NCBI RefSeq assembly: GCF_015477775.1
Contig: NZ_JADLQO010000012.1
Location: forward strand, 1 to 64,000
Direction: 5' to 3'
DNA from: Nocardia abscessus
Lineage (GTDB): Bacteria; Actinomycetota; Actinomycetes; Mycobacteriales; Mycobacteriaceae
DNA length: 64,000 nucleotides
Positions 8,105 to 16,147 of the stretch are shown here, one piece after another. The position numbers and the translations under genes are program-made. The notes under the pieces are model-generated. The model was given only the letters and a program-made list of their open reading frames with translations. It made no database searches and had not been told where the DNA came from. Within the stretch, counting starts at the first letter, position 1. Each line of letters opens with the position of its first letter.

Positions 8105-8338
8105 CTACTGGGCGGGCGGGGCGCCGTTCTGGGGGCAGAAAGGCTCGCAGGATCCCGGTGGCGGAGGGGTCTTCTCGGGGCCGGTGTCGAAATCGGTGTT
8201 GCTCACCACCACCATCACCAGCACAGCTCCCAGAATCACGAGCAACAGGGCCAGCATCGTGGGCCGCAGCCAGCTCGTTCGACGTTCTGTTACGACGTCC
8301 CCCATGGCCGCCATCTCTATGGGAGTTAGTTCACGCAT
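8105..8338 (-). CDS. Small membrane protein with C-terminal Cys pair
   Basis: The protein has 77 residues: a short cytoplasmic part (MRELTPIEMAAMGDVV), one transmembrane segment (about 28-48), the segment VSNTDFDTG, and a tail with PGSCEPFCPQN. It is a paralogue of the gene at 7629-7859, about 245 bases downstream on the same strand. GAGGA at 8346-8350 lies about eight bases before the ATG and sets the start; a GTG at 8353 is in frame but has no such signal. The function is unknown. The spaced Cys pair could form a disulfide or bind a metal outside the membrane. Confidence 0.65.
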   Translation of the reverse strand: MRELTPIEMAAMGDVVTERRTSWLRPTMLALLLVILGAVLVMVVVSNTDFDTGPEKTPPPPGSCEPFCPQNGAPPAQ

Positions 8339-8425
8339 AACTGTTTTCCTCACTGAGTTGTTTCTCAGCGCATACCCCGGATTCCGGGAAGAAATCAGCC
8401 CGCGGCGCGGCGGCCGCGCGAATCA

Positions 8426-9058
8426 CTAACCCCGTGAGGCACAGAGCAATCCGTCGCCGACCGGAATCAGCACGCAGGTTAGTTCCGGGTTTTCCGCGAT
8501 GGCGCGGGTCGCGGCGCGCACCGCCTGGGTGGCCGGATCGCGTTGCGCCGGATCGGGTACCCGCCCGCCCAGCAGCGCGTTGTGCAGCAGAATGGCGCCA
8601 CCGTCGCGCAGCAGACGCACCGCTTGGGCGACGTACTCCGGGTGCTCGAGCGGCGCCGCGTCGATGAAGACCAGATCGTAGGCGCCGTCGGCGAGCCGGG
8701 GCAGCACATCGAGCGCGCGCCCGTTGATCAGCCGGGTGCGGGCCGGCGGGATATCGGCGGCGCGGAACGCCTCCTTGGCCGCGCGCTGGTGTTCCGGCTC
8801 CGAATCGATGGTGGTCAGCGTGCCGTCCTCGCGCATGCCGTCGAGCAGCCACAGCCCGCTGATTCCCGCGCCGGTGCCGACCTCGACCACCGCGCGCGCC
8901 CCGAGCAACTGCGCGTACATGCTCAGCAACGCGCCCACCGAGGGCGGTACCGGTACCGCGCCGAGTTCGGTGGCCCGTTCACGCGCGCTGACGAGGATTT
9001 CGTCCTCCACGACGGATTCCTCCACGTAGGCGAGATTCCGCTCCAGATTCGATGCCAC
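8426..9058 (-). CDS. SAM-dependent O-methyltransferase (Rv1220c-like)
   Basis: This 210-residue class I methyltransferase is of the caffeoyl-CoA/catechol O-methyltransferase type. Motif I is VVEVGTGAGISGLWLL (about residues 59-74), followed by LTTIDSEPEHQ, and LVFIDAAPLEHPEY with the metal-binding Asp. The substrate is unknown. A homologue (Rv1220c) sits next to sigE in M. tuberculosis in the same divergent arrangement. The GTG at 9058 is chosen because a TAGCCT -10 lies seven bases upstream and the family start ASNLERNLAYVEE follows; the frame extends much further but without support. Confidence 0.88.
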   Translation of the reverse strand: MASNLERNLAYVEESVVEDEILVSARERATELGAVPVPPSVGALLSMYAQLLGARAVVEVGTGAGISGLWLLDGMREDGTLTTIDSEPEHQRAAKEAFRAADIPPARTRLINGRALDVLPRLADGAYDLVFIDAAPLEHPEYVAQAVRLLRDGGAILLHNALLGGRVPDPAQRDPATQAVRAATRAIAENPELTCVLIPVGDGLLCASRG

Positions 9059-9065
9059 GGGTATG

Positions 9066-9071
9066 AGGCTA
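9066..9071 (-). promoter_or_regulatory. -10 element of the leaderless O-methyltransferase promoter
   Basis: On the minus strand TAGCCT is followed by seven bases (CATACCC) and the GTG at 9058. Confidence 0.5.
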
Positions 9072-9233
9072 ACGCCGGGCGGGTGATCTCGGCGTTCCGG
9101 ACAACACGCGCCGCCCGCCATTTCCGCCGCCGGTTTTCTCAGGTGTCCCTCAGGGTCTCCATACCCCGGCCATATCAGGACCAGAAAGAGTATGGGCAAC
9201 GCAAGACCACCGACCGTGTTCAACACGGGGCGC

Positions 9234-9261
9234 GGGAACAACGACATACCGGTTGTCGGTT
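9234..9261 (+). promoter_or_regulatory. ECF-sigma-type promoter upstream of sigE
   Basis: GGGAAC at 9234-9239 is followed, 19 bases after its GGAAC core, by GTT at 9259-9261, within CGGTT. This fits the GGAA(C)-N18-19-GTT pattern of SigH-type promoters and is also close to the SigE-type GGAAC-N17-CGTT. M. tuberculosis sigE is known to have a stress promoter of this type. Transcription would start near 9270, downstream of the ATG at 9192. Confidence 0.55.
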
Positions 9262-9344
9262 GTATCCGTACGCAACGGTCCGCAGACCCGGGCCCGAGCG
9301 AGTTCCGACGTTTGCGGTCCCTAGTAGGAGGTAGCCCCATCCAC

Positions 9345-10004
9345 ATGGTCGATGCGGCGCGCGAATACGCCACCCTGCCCGAGCAGATCCTGCCGGTCGA
9401 AGCCGACTCCGCCGCGGAGGCGGGCGAGCTGACCGGCACTGCTGCCTTCGATGCCACCGGTGACCGGTCGGCGATGCCGACGTGGGACGAACTCGTCCGC
9501 GAGCACGCCGACCGGGTCTACCGCTTGGCCTACCGCCTGTCCGGCGACGCCCAGGACGCGGAGGACCTCACCCAGGAGACGTTCATCCGGGTGTTCCGTT
9601 CGCTGTCGAACTACCAACCGGGCACTTTCGAGGGGTGGTTGCACCGCATCACCACCAACCTGTTCCTGGACATGGTCCGCCGCCGCAACCGGATCAGGAT
9701 GGAAGCGCTGCCCGAGGACTACGACCGGGTGCCCGCCGAGGGCCCGGGGCCGGAGCAGGCCTATCACGACGCCCGGCTGGATCCCGACCTGCAAACGGCC
9801 CTGGATTCGCTCGCGCCGGAGTTCCGTGCCGCCGTGGTGCTGTGTGACATCGAGGGGCTGTCCTACGAGGAGATCGGCGCTACGCTCGGCGTGAAGCTGG
9901 GCACTGTGCGCAGTCGGATCCACCGTGGACGCCAAGCCCTGCGCGACTACCTTGCGCATAATGGAAGTGAGCAGCGGTTGGCCGCTGACGCGAACATAGG
10001 GTGA
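9345..10004 (+). CDS. sigE: ECF RNA polymerase sigma factor SigE
   Basis: This is an envelope-stress sigma factor. From the ATG at 9345 it has 219 residues. A variable start is followed by DATGDRSAMPTWDELVREHA, region 2 (YRLAYRLSGDAQDAEDLTQETFIRVFR, cited in part) with the -10 recognition segment, and region 4 (LSYEEIGATLGVKLGTVRSRIHRGR, cited in part) with the -35 recognition helix. It is close to Rv1221 across the core. The frame is open to an ATG at 9192 (270 residues), which a more distal promoter could use. The ATG at 9345 has AGGAGGT at 9326-9332 and is compatible with the ECF promoter. rseA, encoding its likely anti-sigma factor, follows. Confidence 0.93.
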   Translation: MVDAAREYATLPEQILPVEADSAAEAGELTGTAAFDATGDRSAMPTWDELVREHADRVYRLAYRLSGDAQDAEDLTQETFIRVFRSLSNYQPGTFEGWLHRITTNLFLDMVRRRNRIRMEALPEDYDRVPAEGPGPEQAYHDARLDPDLQTALDSLAPEFRAAVVLCDIEGLSYEEIGATLGVKLGTVRSRIHRGRQALRDYLAHNGSEQRLAADANIG

Positions 10005-10065
10005 TTCGTCGGACGCCGGCGTCGCCCGAACATCGGTCGAGGTCGGTTGAAAGGGTGAGCACCGA

Positions 10066-10464
10066 ATGAGTGGCGACTCCAGCACGTCCGGTCGTCGTCC
10101 GCCCCGTTTCAGCCCCACCGAGCATCTGGCGAGTGAGGCGGTCGCGGCATACGTGGACGGTGAGCTGCGGATGAACGCCTACCTGCGGGCCGCTCAGCAC
10201 CTCTCACTGTGCCCGGAGTGCGCGGCGGAGGTGGATGCCCAGCAACAGGCGCGCATCGCGCTGCGGCATGCCGGGCAGGTCGCGATCCCGACCGGGCTGC
10301 ACGACAGCCTGACCAGGATCCCGCTCGCGGAACTGCCCGGGGGCGCGTCCAGCGGGCGCACACCGTCCTCGTCGTCCGACCAGTCCCCGCGCAACGACGC
10401 GGTTTTCGGATTTCTGACCGATTCGTTCACCGCGACACGGTGGACTACTTGGTGGCGCAAGTAG
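10066..10464 (+). CDS. rseA: Anti-sigma-E factor RseA (zinc-containing anti-sigma)
   Basis: This 132-residue cytoplasmic protein is expected to bind and inhibit SigE. The zinc anti-sigma motif HxxxCxxC is present as His45, Cys49 and Cys52 in QHLSLCPEC, preceded by the amphipathic segment EAVAAYVDGELRMNAY. The C-terminal half is Ser- and Pro-rich with no membrane span, as in Rv1222. In mycobacteria this factor is inactivated by oxidation of the Cys or by phosphorylation followed by proteolysis. The start is supported by AAGGGTGAG. The htrA promoter -10 overlaps its stop codon. Confidence 0.9.
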   Translation: MSGDSSTSGRRPPRFSPTEHLASEAVAAYVDGELRMNAYLRAAQHLSLCPECAAEVDAQQQARIALRHAGQVAIPTGLHDSLTRIPLAELPGGASSGRTPSSSSDQSPRNDAVFGFLTDSFTATRWTTWWRK

Positions 10465-10467
10465 AGT
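10462..10467 (+). promoter_or_regulatory. -10 element of the leaderless htrA promoter, overlapping the rseA stop
   Basis: TAGAGT includes the rseA stop codon TAG and is followed by seven bases and the GTG at 10475. htrA can therefore be transcribed independently of sigE-rseA. Confidence 0.5.
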
Positions 10468-10474
10468 TTTCCGC

Positions 10475-12013
10475 GTGACCACCGAATCGACGAATTCCGG
10501 ATCGGCCGACACCTCGGATTCGGCGGCCAACCGCGGGAATCTCCGTCCGCCGGACGCACCCGTGCTCGGCCCGCGCCCGGTCTATCGGCCCCATGTCGAC
10601 ACGCACACCGCGCGCGCCTTCCGCAGGCCGTCGGGCCTCTCCGGCTCGTTCGCCGAGCCGCTGCCGCTGCGCAAGGCCGGTGCGGCGCCGCAATCCGGCC
10701 CCCTGATGCAGAATCGCCCGCCCGACGCGGTGCTGGCCGAGGCGTTCGGCCGCCCGGAGGGCTCCACCGAAATCCTGCAGCGCGACCCCGACGCCGCCGA
10801 TGGTCCCGCATCCGTCGCCGGACCGGCCGATCCCTGGCGTGACCCCGAGGCGGTCGCTCGTCTCGGCTCCCCCGCGGTGCCCACGCCCAAGGCGCAGTCG
10901 CTGCCGCAGGCCGAGAAGCTCAGCGCGCGCGAAGTGCTGTTCGGCTCCCGCGTCGCGCCCAAGGCGCTGGCCCTGCTCGCGCTCGTCGCACTCGTCATCG
11001 GGCTGCTCGGCGGGCTGGTCGGACGATTGACCGCGGAAACCGCCTCGACGCTCACCTCCCGCAAGGTCACCCTCGAACAGTCCGGCGACGCCAGCCGTCC
11101 CCACGGCCTGATCGCGCAGGTGGCCAATGCGGTGCTGCCCTCGGTGGTCTCCATCCGGGTGACCGTCGGCGACAACGGCGCCACCGGCTCCGGCGTGGTG
11201 ATCGACGGCGGAGGCTACGTGGTCACCAACAACCACGTGGTCTCGATGGCCGCCCAGGACAAGAGCAACCGGGCCGCCATCCAGGTGCAGTTCTCCGACG
11301 GCACCCGGGTACCCGCGCAGATCGTCGGTCGCGATCCGAAGACCGACCTGGCGGTGCTGAAAGTCGATGTGAAGAATCTCACCGTGGCCCAGCTCGGCAA
11401 ATCCGGCGACGTCCAGGTCGGTGACGACGTGCTCGCCATCGGTTCGCCGCTGGGCCTGAGCAAGACGGTCACCTCCGGCATCGTCAGCGCCCTGCACCGT
11501 CCGGTGAAGCTGGAGGGCGAGGGCAGCGACACGAAGGCCGTGATCGACGCCGTGCAGACCGACGCGTCGATCAACCCGGGCAACTCCGGTGGCGCGCTCG
11601 TGGACATGGATGGCCGGGTCGTCGGCATCAACACCGCCATCCGCAGCGAGACCGGCGGCTCGGTCGGCCTCGGCTTCGCCATCCCGGTGGACAAGATGAC
11701 CGAGGTCGCCCAGACCTTGATCCGCGATGGCGTCATGCACCATCCGACCATCGGCTTGAGCGCGCGCACCAAGCAGGTGGCCAACGAGGTCATGAGCGGC
11801 GCGGCCGTGGCGGACGTCGTGGCGGGCGGTCCCGCGGCGCGGGCCGGGATCGTGGAGGGCGACGTGATCGTGAAGGTCGGCGATCGCGAGGTCACCAACC
11901 CGGACGAACTGGTCGTGGCGGTGCAATCCCGCGAGATCGGCGAAACGGTGAACGTGCAGTTGATCCGCGATGGCAGGCAGGTAGACGTGCCGGTGACGCT
12001 GGAATCCGACTGA
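10475..12013 (+). CDS. htrA: HtrA/DegP-family membrane-anchored serine protease with PDZ domain
   Basis: This envelope-stress protease and chaperone has 512 residues. A Pro/Ser-rich cytoplasmic region (1-160) is followed by one transmembrane segment (about 163-184). The trypsin-like domain outside the membrane has catalytic His254 in TNNHVV, Asp291 in KTDLAVLK and Ser371 in NPGNSGGA. A PDZ domain (about 420-505) has the GPAARAGIVEGDVI carboxylate-binding region. All three catalytic residues are present. The layout equals Rv1223, and the position after sigE-rseA fits the SigE envelope-stress response. tatB follows after 33 bases. Confidence 0.95.
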   Translation: MTTESTNSGSADTSDSAANRGNLRPPDAPVLGPRPVYRPHVDTHTARAFRRPSGLSGSFAEPLPLRKAGAAPQSGPLMQNRPPDAVLAEAFGRPEGSTEILQRDPDAADGPASVAGPADPWRDPEAVARLGSPAVPTPKAQSLPQAEKLSAREVLFGSRVAPKALALLALVALVIGLLGGLVGRLTAETASTLTSRKVTLEQSGDASRPHGLIAQVANAVLPSVVSIRVTVGDNGATGSGVVIDGGGYVVTNNHVVSMAAQDKSNRAAIQVQFSDGTRVPAQIVGRDPKTDLAVLKVDVKNLTVAQLGKSGDVQVGDDVLAIGSPLGLSKTVTSGIVSALHRPVKLEGEGSDTKAVIDAVQTDASINPGNSGGALVDMDGRVVGINTAIRSETGGSVGLGFAIPVDKMTEVAQTLIRDGVMHHPTIGLSARTKQVANEVMSGAAVADVVAGGPAARAGIVEGDVIVKVGDREVTNPDELVVAVQSREIGETVNVQLIRDGRQVDVPVTLESD

Positions 12014-12034
12014 ACCGCTGGTCGGATCGCCGGG

Positions 12035-12040
12035 TAGCCT
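12035..12040 (+). promoter_or_regulatory. -10 element of the leaderless tatB promoter
   Basis: TAGCCT is followed by six bases (GGTTAC) and the GTG at 12047. Confidence 0.45.
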
Positions 12041-12046
12041 GGTTAC

Positions 12047-12463
12047 GTGTTCAGCAACATCGGCTGGAGCGAGATGGTCATCCTGCTCGTCGCCGCCCTC
12101 GTGATCCTCGGCCCGGAGCGTTTGCCCGGCGCCGTGCGCTGGACCACGCGCAGCTTGCGGCAGGTGCGCGATTACGCGAGTGGCGCCACCTCGCAGCTGC
12201 GGCAGGAACTCGGGCCGGAGTTCGACGACCTGCGCAAGCCGCTGGCCGACCTGAACGAATTGCGCGGTATGACCCCGCGGGCGATGGTGACCAAACACCT
12301 TCTCAACGGCGACGATTCGCTGTTCAAGGATTTCGACGGCGCCCTGCCCGATCCGAAGGATCTCTACAGCACCAACAGCGGCATGCCGGACTACCCGATG
12401 CCCAAGTTGGATAAGCCGTTGGAGCGCAACGAACGCCCTCCGATCGACACCGACGCCACCTGA
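12047..12463 (+). CDS. tatB: Sec-independent protein translocase subunit TatB
   Basis: TatB and TatC form the receptor for twin-arginine signal peptides in the membrane. The 138-residue protein starts MFSNIGWSEMVILLV with one N-terminal transmembrane segment. The conserved Glu (residue 9) is in the family position, followed by the LGPERLPGA hinge and an amphipathic helix (VRWTTRSLRQVRDYA). The variable acidic C-terminus is typical of actinobacterial TatB. It is the homologue of Rv1224. A protein with a clear Tat signal is encoded at 52452-53165 in this window. Confidence 0.93.
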   Translation: MFSNIGWSEMVILLVAALVILGPERLPGAVRWTTRSLRQVRDYASGATSQLRQELGPEFDDLRKPLADLNELRGMTPRAMVTKHLLNGDDSLFKDFDGALPDPKDLYSTNSGMPDYPMPKLDKPLERNERPPIDTDAT

Positions 12464-12472
12464 TTTGTCAAG

Positions 12473-12510
12473 AAGTCTAGACGCATTGCGCTGTTCAGCT
12501 GTCTAGACTT
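12473..12510 (+). promoter_or_regulatory. Paired GTCTAGAC palindromes overlapping a -10 element
   Basis: The 8-bp palindrome GTCTAGAC occurs at 12475-12482 and 12501-12508, 26 bases apart. Including flanks they form the inverted repeat AAGTCTAGAC / GTCTAGACTT. The second copy overlaps the -10 TAGACT (12504-12509), which lies six bases before the ATG at 12516. This looks like an operator for the HTH protein or another dimeric regulator. The repeat could also fold as a hairpin after tatB, but no T-run follows. Confidence 0.6.
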
Positions 12511-12515
12511 CGCAC

Positions 12516-13373
12516 ATGTCGGCCGATGACGTGGCGCGCGTGTTCGCGATCGAGGACAAGGTCGAGCGACTGAAGGCGGCCACCGATGGGGTGGCGGCGG
12601 CCCAGCAGACCATCAACGAACTGACCAGGATTCGGCGTGCCGTGATCCGGGAGCTCCATGCCGAAGGCTGGACGTTCGCCAGAATCGGTGCGGCGGCGGG
12701 GCTTTCCCGTGCCCGCATCCACCAGGTGAGTACGCAGGGGCCCGCGCCGGAGGGATTGTTCTTCGGGCACGGTTCACTCACCGTGCTCGTCCCCGAGGTG
12801 CGCGCCGGACGGGTGATCGGCGCGCCGGATCCGGCTGCGCCGCAACGCTTGGCCGAACTGCTACGCGAACTCGGCTTCGGTGTCGCGGTCGAGCATTTCC
12901 TCCCGGGCCGCCCGATCGACCTGCACCGCGACGGCCTGATCGTGTTGGGCGGTCCGGAGCTCTCCCCGAGTCTGCGCCAGTTGGTCGCCGCCGATCCCCG
13001 ACTGCGGCGCGCGGTGGCCCGAATGGGTGACGCGCGACGGGGAATCGAGGACCGGGCGGCCCGGCGGGTCTACCGGCCGGGCGGACCCGAGCCGCACGAC
13101 ATCGCCTATCTGGGCAGGCTTCCCCGGCCCGACGGACGCGGCAGCGTGCTGATGATCGACGGCATGCATCCGCCCGGCTCGCTCGGCGCCATCCGGCTGC
13201 TCGCCACGAGGCTGGCCACGCTGCACGAACGGGCGGGCAATTACCTGTTCTCGGTGCTGATCGCCTGTCGTTTCGACCGCGCCACCGGCGAGCCACTCGA
13301 GGCCGAACTGCTCACGCCGGTCTACCGTCACGACCCCGAGAACCGATCACCGGCAACAGGTCTGCGTCGCTGA
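12516..13373 (+). CDS. Predicted HTH regulator with an unrecognised C-terminal domain
   Basis: The protein has 285 residues. The N-terminal third has a helical segment and a sigma-region-4-like helix-turn-helix at about 44-72 (EGWTFARIGAAAGLSRARIH). The rest (about 88-285) is an alpha/beta domain with the motifs LIVLGGPELSPSLR, VYRPGGPEPHDIAYLG and LMIDGMHPPGSLGAIRLL, followed by a Cys-Arg-Phe segment. I do not recognise this domain; its glycine-rich loops suggest ligand or nucleotide binding, but that is inference. The start is set by a -10 six bases upstream inside a palindrome pair, which suggests autoregulation. Confidence 0.75.
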   Translation: MSADDVARVFAIEDKVERLKAATDGVAAAQQTINELTRIRRAVIRELHAEGWTFARIGAAAGLSRARIHQVSTQGPAPEGLFFGHGSLTVLVPEVRAGRVIGAPDPAAPQRLAELLRELGFGVAVEHFLPGRPIDLHRDGLIVLGGPELSPSLRQLVAADPRLRRAVARMGDARRGIEDRAARRVYRPGGPEPHDIAYLGRLPRPDGRGSVLMIDGMHPPGSLGAIRLLATRLATLHERAGNYLFSVLIACRFDRATGEPLEAELLTPVYRHDPENRSPATGLRR

Positions 13374-13820
13374 GCCGAGGGCAAAGAACGCCTCATCAGT
13401 CTCGTCCTGCGCGGCGCCGTTTCGCGGCGACCGAAATCCCGTGCGGTTGGTGGCGCCGGTCGTCCGCTGGCCTCTCGATGGGGAACCTCCACCGGCTGCT
13501 CGACGCCCGTTACCGGAGACCGGGTTCCGAGCGTCCCTGCGAGTTCGACCGAACCAAGGGCGGCGGACGCACTGCCGCAACGCGATTCAGCAAATCGATG
13601 GCACCGCAAGGGAGCGCCGACCACCCGTCGCGATGAACGCTGCGGAGCAGCCTGGTTGACCGGCAAACCCCTCCGCCGACAACCAGGTCATAGCGCCTAT
13701 GCGAAGTCTCCTGAGCATGCCCACCCCTGTGTGGCACAGGTCACCAGCCCTCCCGCGAGCGGGTTCATACACAGATGATTGAATAGCTGGACGATAACCG
13801 CATGTGATAGGTGAACTCTG
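13374..13820. other. Gap without a supported gene; contains a short palindrome
   Basis: About 450 bases follow the HTH gene. Short open frames exist on both strands, but none has a start signal or recognisable sequence. The only clear structure is CCTGTG-TGG-CACAGG at 13727-13741, a perfect 6-bp inverted repeat. It lies about 80 bases before the next gene and could be an operator. Confidence 0.4.
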
Positions 13821-14387
13821 ATGCGTGATCGAAAGTCGATGTCTGCGAGTTCGGTGTCCCTTCGTTCCGTACTGCGGTGCGAGCCGTACGGCATCGCGGC
13901 CCCTGCCCGCACCGGCGATCCGGCGGTGTCCACCCACCGGGTCACCTACAGCGACCGGCTGAAGGTCTTCCTCGGACGCGGTGCGGCCCTCGACAGCTTT
14001 CTCCGTCCTCTGCGCAGGTTGGACGGCTTCCACCGCTACTCGGTGAACATGACCCGGCTCGCCGAGCCGATGCGACCTGCCGACATCGACCCGGTGATCA
14101 GCGCCGCACCCGGCCGGGAGTACCTGCAGTGCACCGGCTCGGCGGACGCGCTGACCGTGGAGATGCGCACCGCCGTGGACGGCATGCCGCACCGCTTCAC
14201 CGTCGGCCTCCCCGGCGACCGGATCGGTCCGCCCGCCGTCGAGGTCCCGGTTCCGCTGGGCGTGCCCACCCGCAGGGTCTATCCGGACGAAGTGTTCACG
14301 GCGGAGCAGGCCGCCGAGATTTTCACGGCGTACTTCGAGACCGACGCCGTCCCGCCCCATCTCCAGCTCCGCGAAACGGACGCGTGA
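13821..14387 (+). CDS. Hypothetical protein, 188 residues
   Basis: I do not recognise this protein. It has no clear membrane segment or signal peptide. Visible features are YSDRLKVFLGRGAALDSFLRPL in the first third (cited only as a landmark), a moderately hydrophobic beta-rich middle (YLQCTGSADALTVEMRT), and an acidic end with EQAAEIFTAYFETDAVP. The ATG has AGGTGA eight bases upstream. The next gene begins 22 bases after its stop behind a strong Shine-Dalgarno sequence, so the pair is probably an operon. The N-terminal 40 residues are less confident, because a later start is possible. Confidence 0.6.
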   Translation: MRDRKSMSASSVSLRSVLRCEPYGIAAPARTGDPAVSTHRVTYSDRLKVFLGRGAALDSFLRPLRRLDGFHRYSVNMTRLAEPMRPADIDPVISAAPGREYLQCTGSADALTVEMRTAVDGMPHRFTVGLPGDRIGPPAVEVPVPLGVPTRRVYPDEVFTAEQAAEIFTAYFETDAVPPHLQLRETDA

Positions 14388-14409
14388 GGCGTCCGGCAAG
14401 GAGGAAATC

Positions 14410-14751
14410 GTGAATCCGCTACTGCTCATCGGCGGCGCCGTCCTGGCGGTGGGGCTGCTCGGCCTGCTCGTCAGCGTGCTGCTGCGGCCAGGAAAGTCGA
14501 AAGCCCATCTGACCGTCGCCGATCTCCAGGCCCGGCTCGCGCACGAGCAGTCGGCCACCTCGCCCGAACCCGACGGTTCGGACGAACCGGCGGCCGACCA
14601 GCCGCACACCGACGACGCCGAGGCAGTCGACCCCGCGCGTCCGGAAGCCGAGGGACCTCGCACGGATGGCCCCAGTGCCGGGACCGCGAAACCCGCCGAG
14701 GCGCCCGCAGATCAGGTGCTGCTGCCGGATCACCGTCGCCGCGCCGAATAG
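14410..14751 (+). CDS. Small single-span membrane protein
   Basis: The protein has 113 residues. It starts MNPLLLIGGAVLAVGLLGLL, one transmembrane segment, followed by a basic stretch (RPGKSKAH) and a long acidic, Pro/Ala-rich tail without Cys. The basic stretch after the membrane span indicates a cytoplasmic tail. AAGGAGG lies at a good distance before the GTG. The function is unknown. It is likely co-transcribed with the preceding hypothetical gene. Confidence 0.65.
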   Translation: MNPLLLIGGAVLAVGLLGLLVSVLLRPGKSKAHLTVADLQARLAHEQSATSPEPDGSDEPAADQPHTDDAEAVDPARPEAEGPRTDGPSAGTAKPAEAPADQVLLPDHRRRAE

Positions 14752-14843
14752 CCTCTGAATAACTAGGCTTGGCGGTACGGCGCGGATTCGCCGTTCGCCT
14801 CGGGCCCGATGCGCCGGACCCGCTCGGGAAAGGACCGGTCGCG

Positions 14844-15920
14844 GTGCGCGCGATACTCGGGCAATTGATCACTCTGCTGCCGCACGGGCCGGTCGCGCTG
14901 GCCCGCGTGGTGGACACCACCGGCCCAGGACCTCGGGAACCGGGCGCGGCGATGATCGTCACCGGCTCCGGCTCCGTGCACGGCTCACTGTCCAGCGGAT
15001 GCGTCGAGGCCGCCGTCGTCGCGTCGGCGCAGGATGTACTTGCCAGCGGCCACGCGGTGACCGACCGGTTCGGCTATGCCGATGCCGACGGGCCCGCCGT
15101 GGGCTTGACCTGCGGCGGGGAGATCGAGGTCTTCGTCGAGCGGATCTCGCGCGAGCGGCTGCCCCTACTCTCGGCGCTGCGGCGGCGGATCGAGGACGGC
15201 TTCCCCGTCGCCGCGGCCACCACGTTGGACGCCACACCGGAATGGAAACTACTGGCGCCCGAGGACACCGATCCGTGGCACGGCGTGGACCGCGACGCGC
15301 GGGCACTGCTGGCCGCGGGCCGCTGCGGCGTGGTGGGCGCCGACGAGTGCGCGGCACACGGGGCACCACGCCCCCGGACGTTCGTGCAGGTCTTCGCGGC
15401 CCCGGCCCGCATGATCCTGGCGGGCGCGAACGACTTCGTGCGCGCGCTCAGCCGCACCGGCCGCCAGCTCGGCTACCGGGTGACCGTCGTGGACGCCCGC
15501 GAGACCTTCACCACCACCACTCGGTTCCCCGCGGCCCACGAGGTCGTCGTGGACTGGCCGCACCGGTATCTGCGCGGGGAACAGCAGGCGGGGCGGATCG
15601 ACCGGCGCACCGTGGTCTGCGTGCTCACTCATGACGCCAAGTTCGACGTCCCGATGCTGGTCGAGGCGCTGTCGTGCGCGCGGATCGGCTTCGTCGGCGC
15701 CCTCGGCTCCCGCCGGACGCACGCCGAGCGCGTCGAGCGATTGCGCGCCGCAGGCGTCACCGACGACCAGCTCGGACGGCTGCGAAGTCCGGTCGGGCTG
15801 GACCTCGACGCCCGGACGCCGGACGAGACGGCCATCTCCATCGCCGCTCAGATCCTGGCCGACCGCGGCGGCGCCTCCGCCCTTCCGCTGGATCGCCTCG
15901 ACGGCCCCCTCCATCGCTGA
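14844..15920 (+). CDS. XdhC/CoxI family molybdoenzyme maturation factor
   Basis: XdhC-type proteins insert or sulfurate the molybdenum cofactor of xanthine dehydrogenase-like enzymes. The 358-residue protein has both usual parts. The N-terminal XdhC/CoxI domain (about 5-110) has ATIVTG-like MIVTGSGSVHGSLSSGC and LTCGGEIEVF. The C-terminal Rossmann domain (about 190-335) has LAGANDFVRALSRTGRQLGY and FVGALGSRRTH. The GTG at 14844 follows AAAGGA at 14829-14834; a longer frame to 14769 is possible but unsupported. No molybdoenzyme gene is visible nearby, so its partner lies elsewhere. Confidence 0.85.
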   Translation: MRAILGQLITLLPHGPVALARVVDTTGPGPREPGAAMIVTGSGSVHGSLSSGCVEAAVVASAQDVLASGHAVTDRFGYADADGPAVGLTCGGEIEVFVERISRERLPLLSALRRRIEDGFPVAAATTLDATPEWKLLAPEDTDPWHGVDRDARALLAAGRCGVVGADECAAHGAPRPRTFVQVFAAPARMILAGANDFVRALSRTGRQLGYRVTVVDARETFTTTTRFPAAHEVVVDWPHRYLRGEQQAGRIDRRTVVCVLTHDAKFDVPMLVEALSCARIGFVGALGSRRTHAERVERLRAAGVTDDQLGRLRSPVGLDLDARTPDETAISIAAQILADRGGASALPLDRLDGPLHR

Positions 15921-16147
15921 TCAGCTCGAAGTTCGCTGCGCGAAGCGGATTGGACGCCGGATCGCCGGGAATACCCGACCATAGAGCCGCACATACCGCC
16001 CAATTGCAGTCTCAATCCGCCTTGCACCGCGCGGCATGCGGCCGCACACTTGATTTGCTGAAAGTTAACTATGAGTAGGTGACGGTGCGTTGCGCTTCGG
16101 CCCCGCCACGCTCTGCCCGGCCCGCCCCACCGAGAGGAGAAAGCGCC

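Noticed and set aside
10445..12298. 617-codon minus-strand frame antisense to htrA and tatB
   Set aside because: It is a GC-rich shadow frame (His/Gly/Asp/Arg-rich) of well-supported genes.
12473..12510. Hairpin reading of the GTCTAGAC pair as the tatB terminator
   Set aside because: The loop is long, no T-run follows, and each arm is itself a palindrome overlapping a -10, so an operator is more likely.
13697..13945. 82-codon minus-strand frame before the 13821 gene
   Set aside because: It is antisense to the start of a better supported gene and shows no motif.
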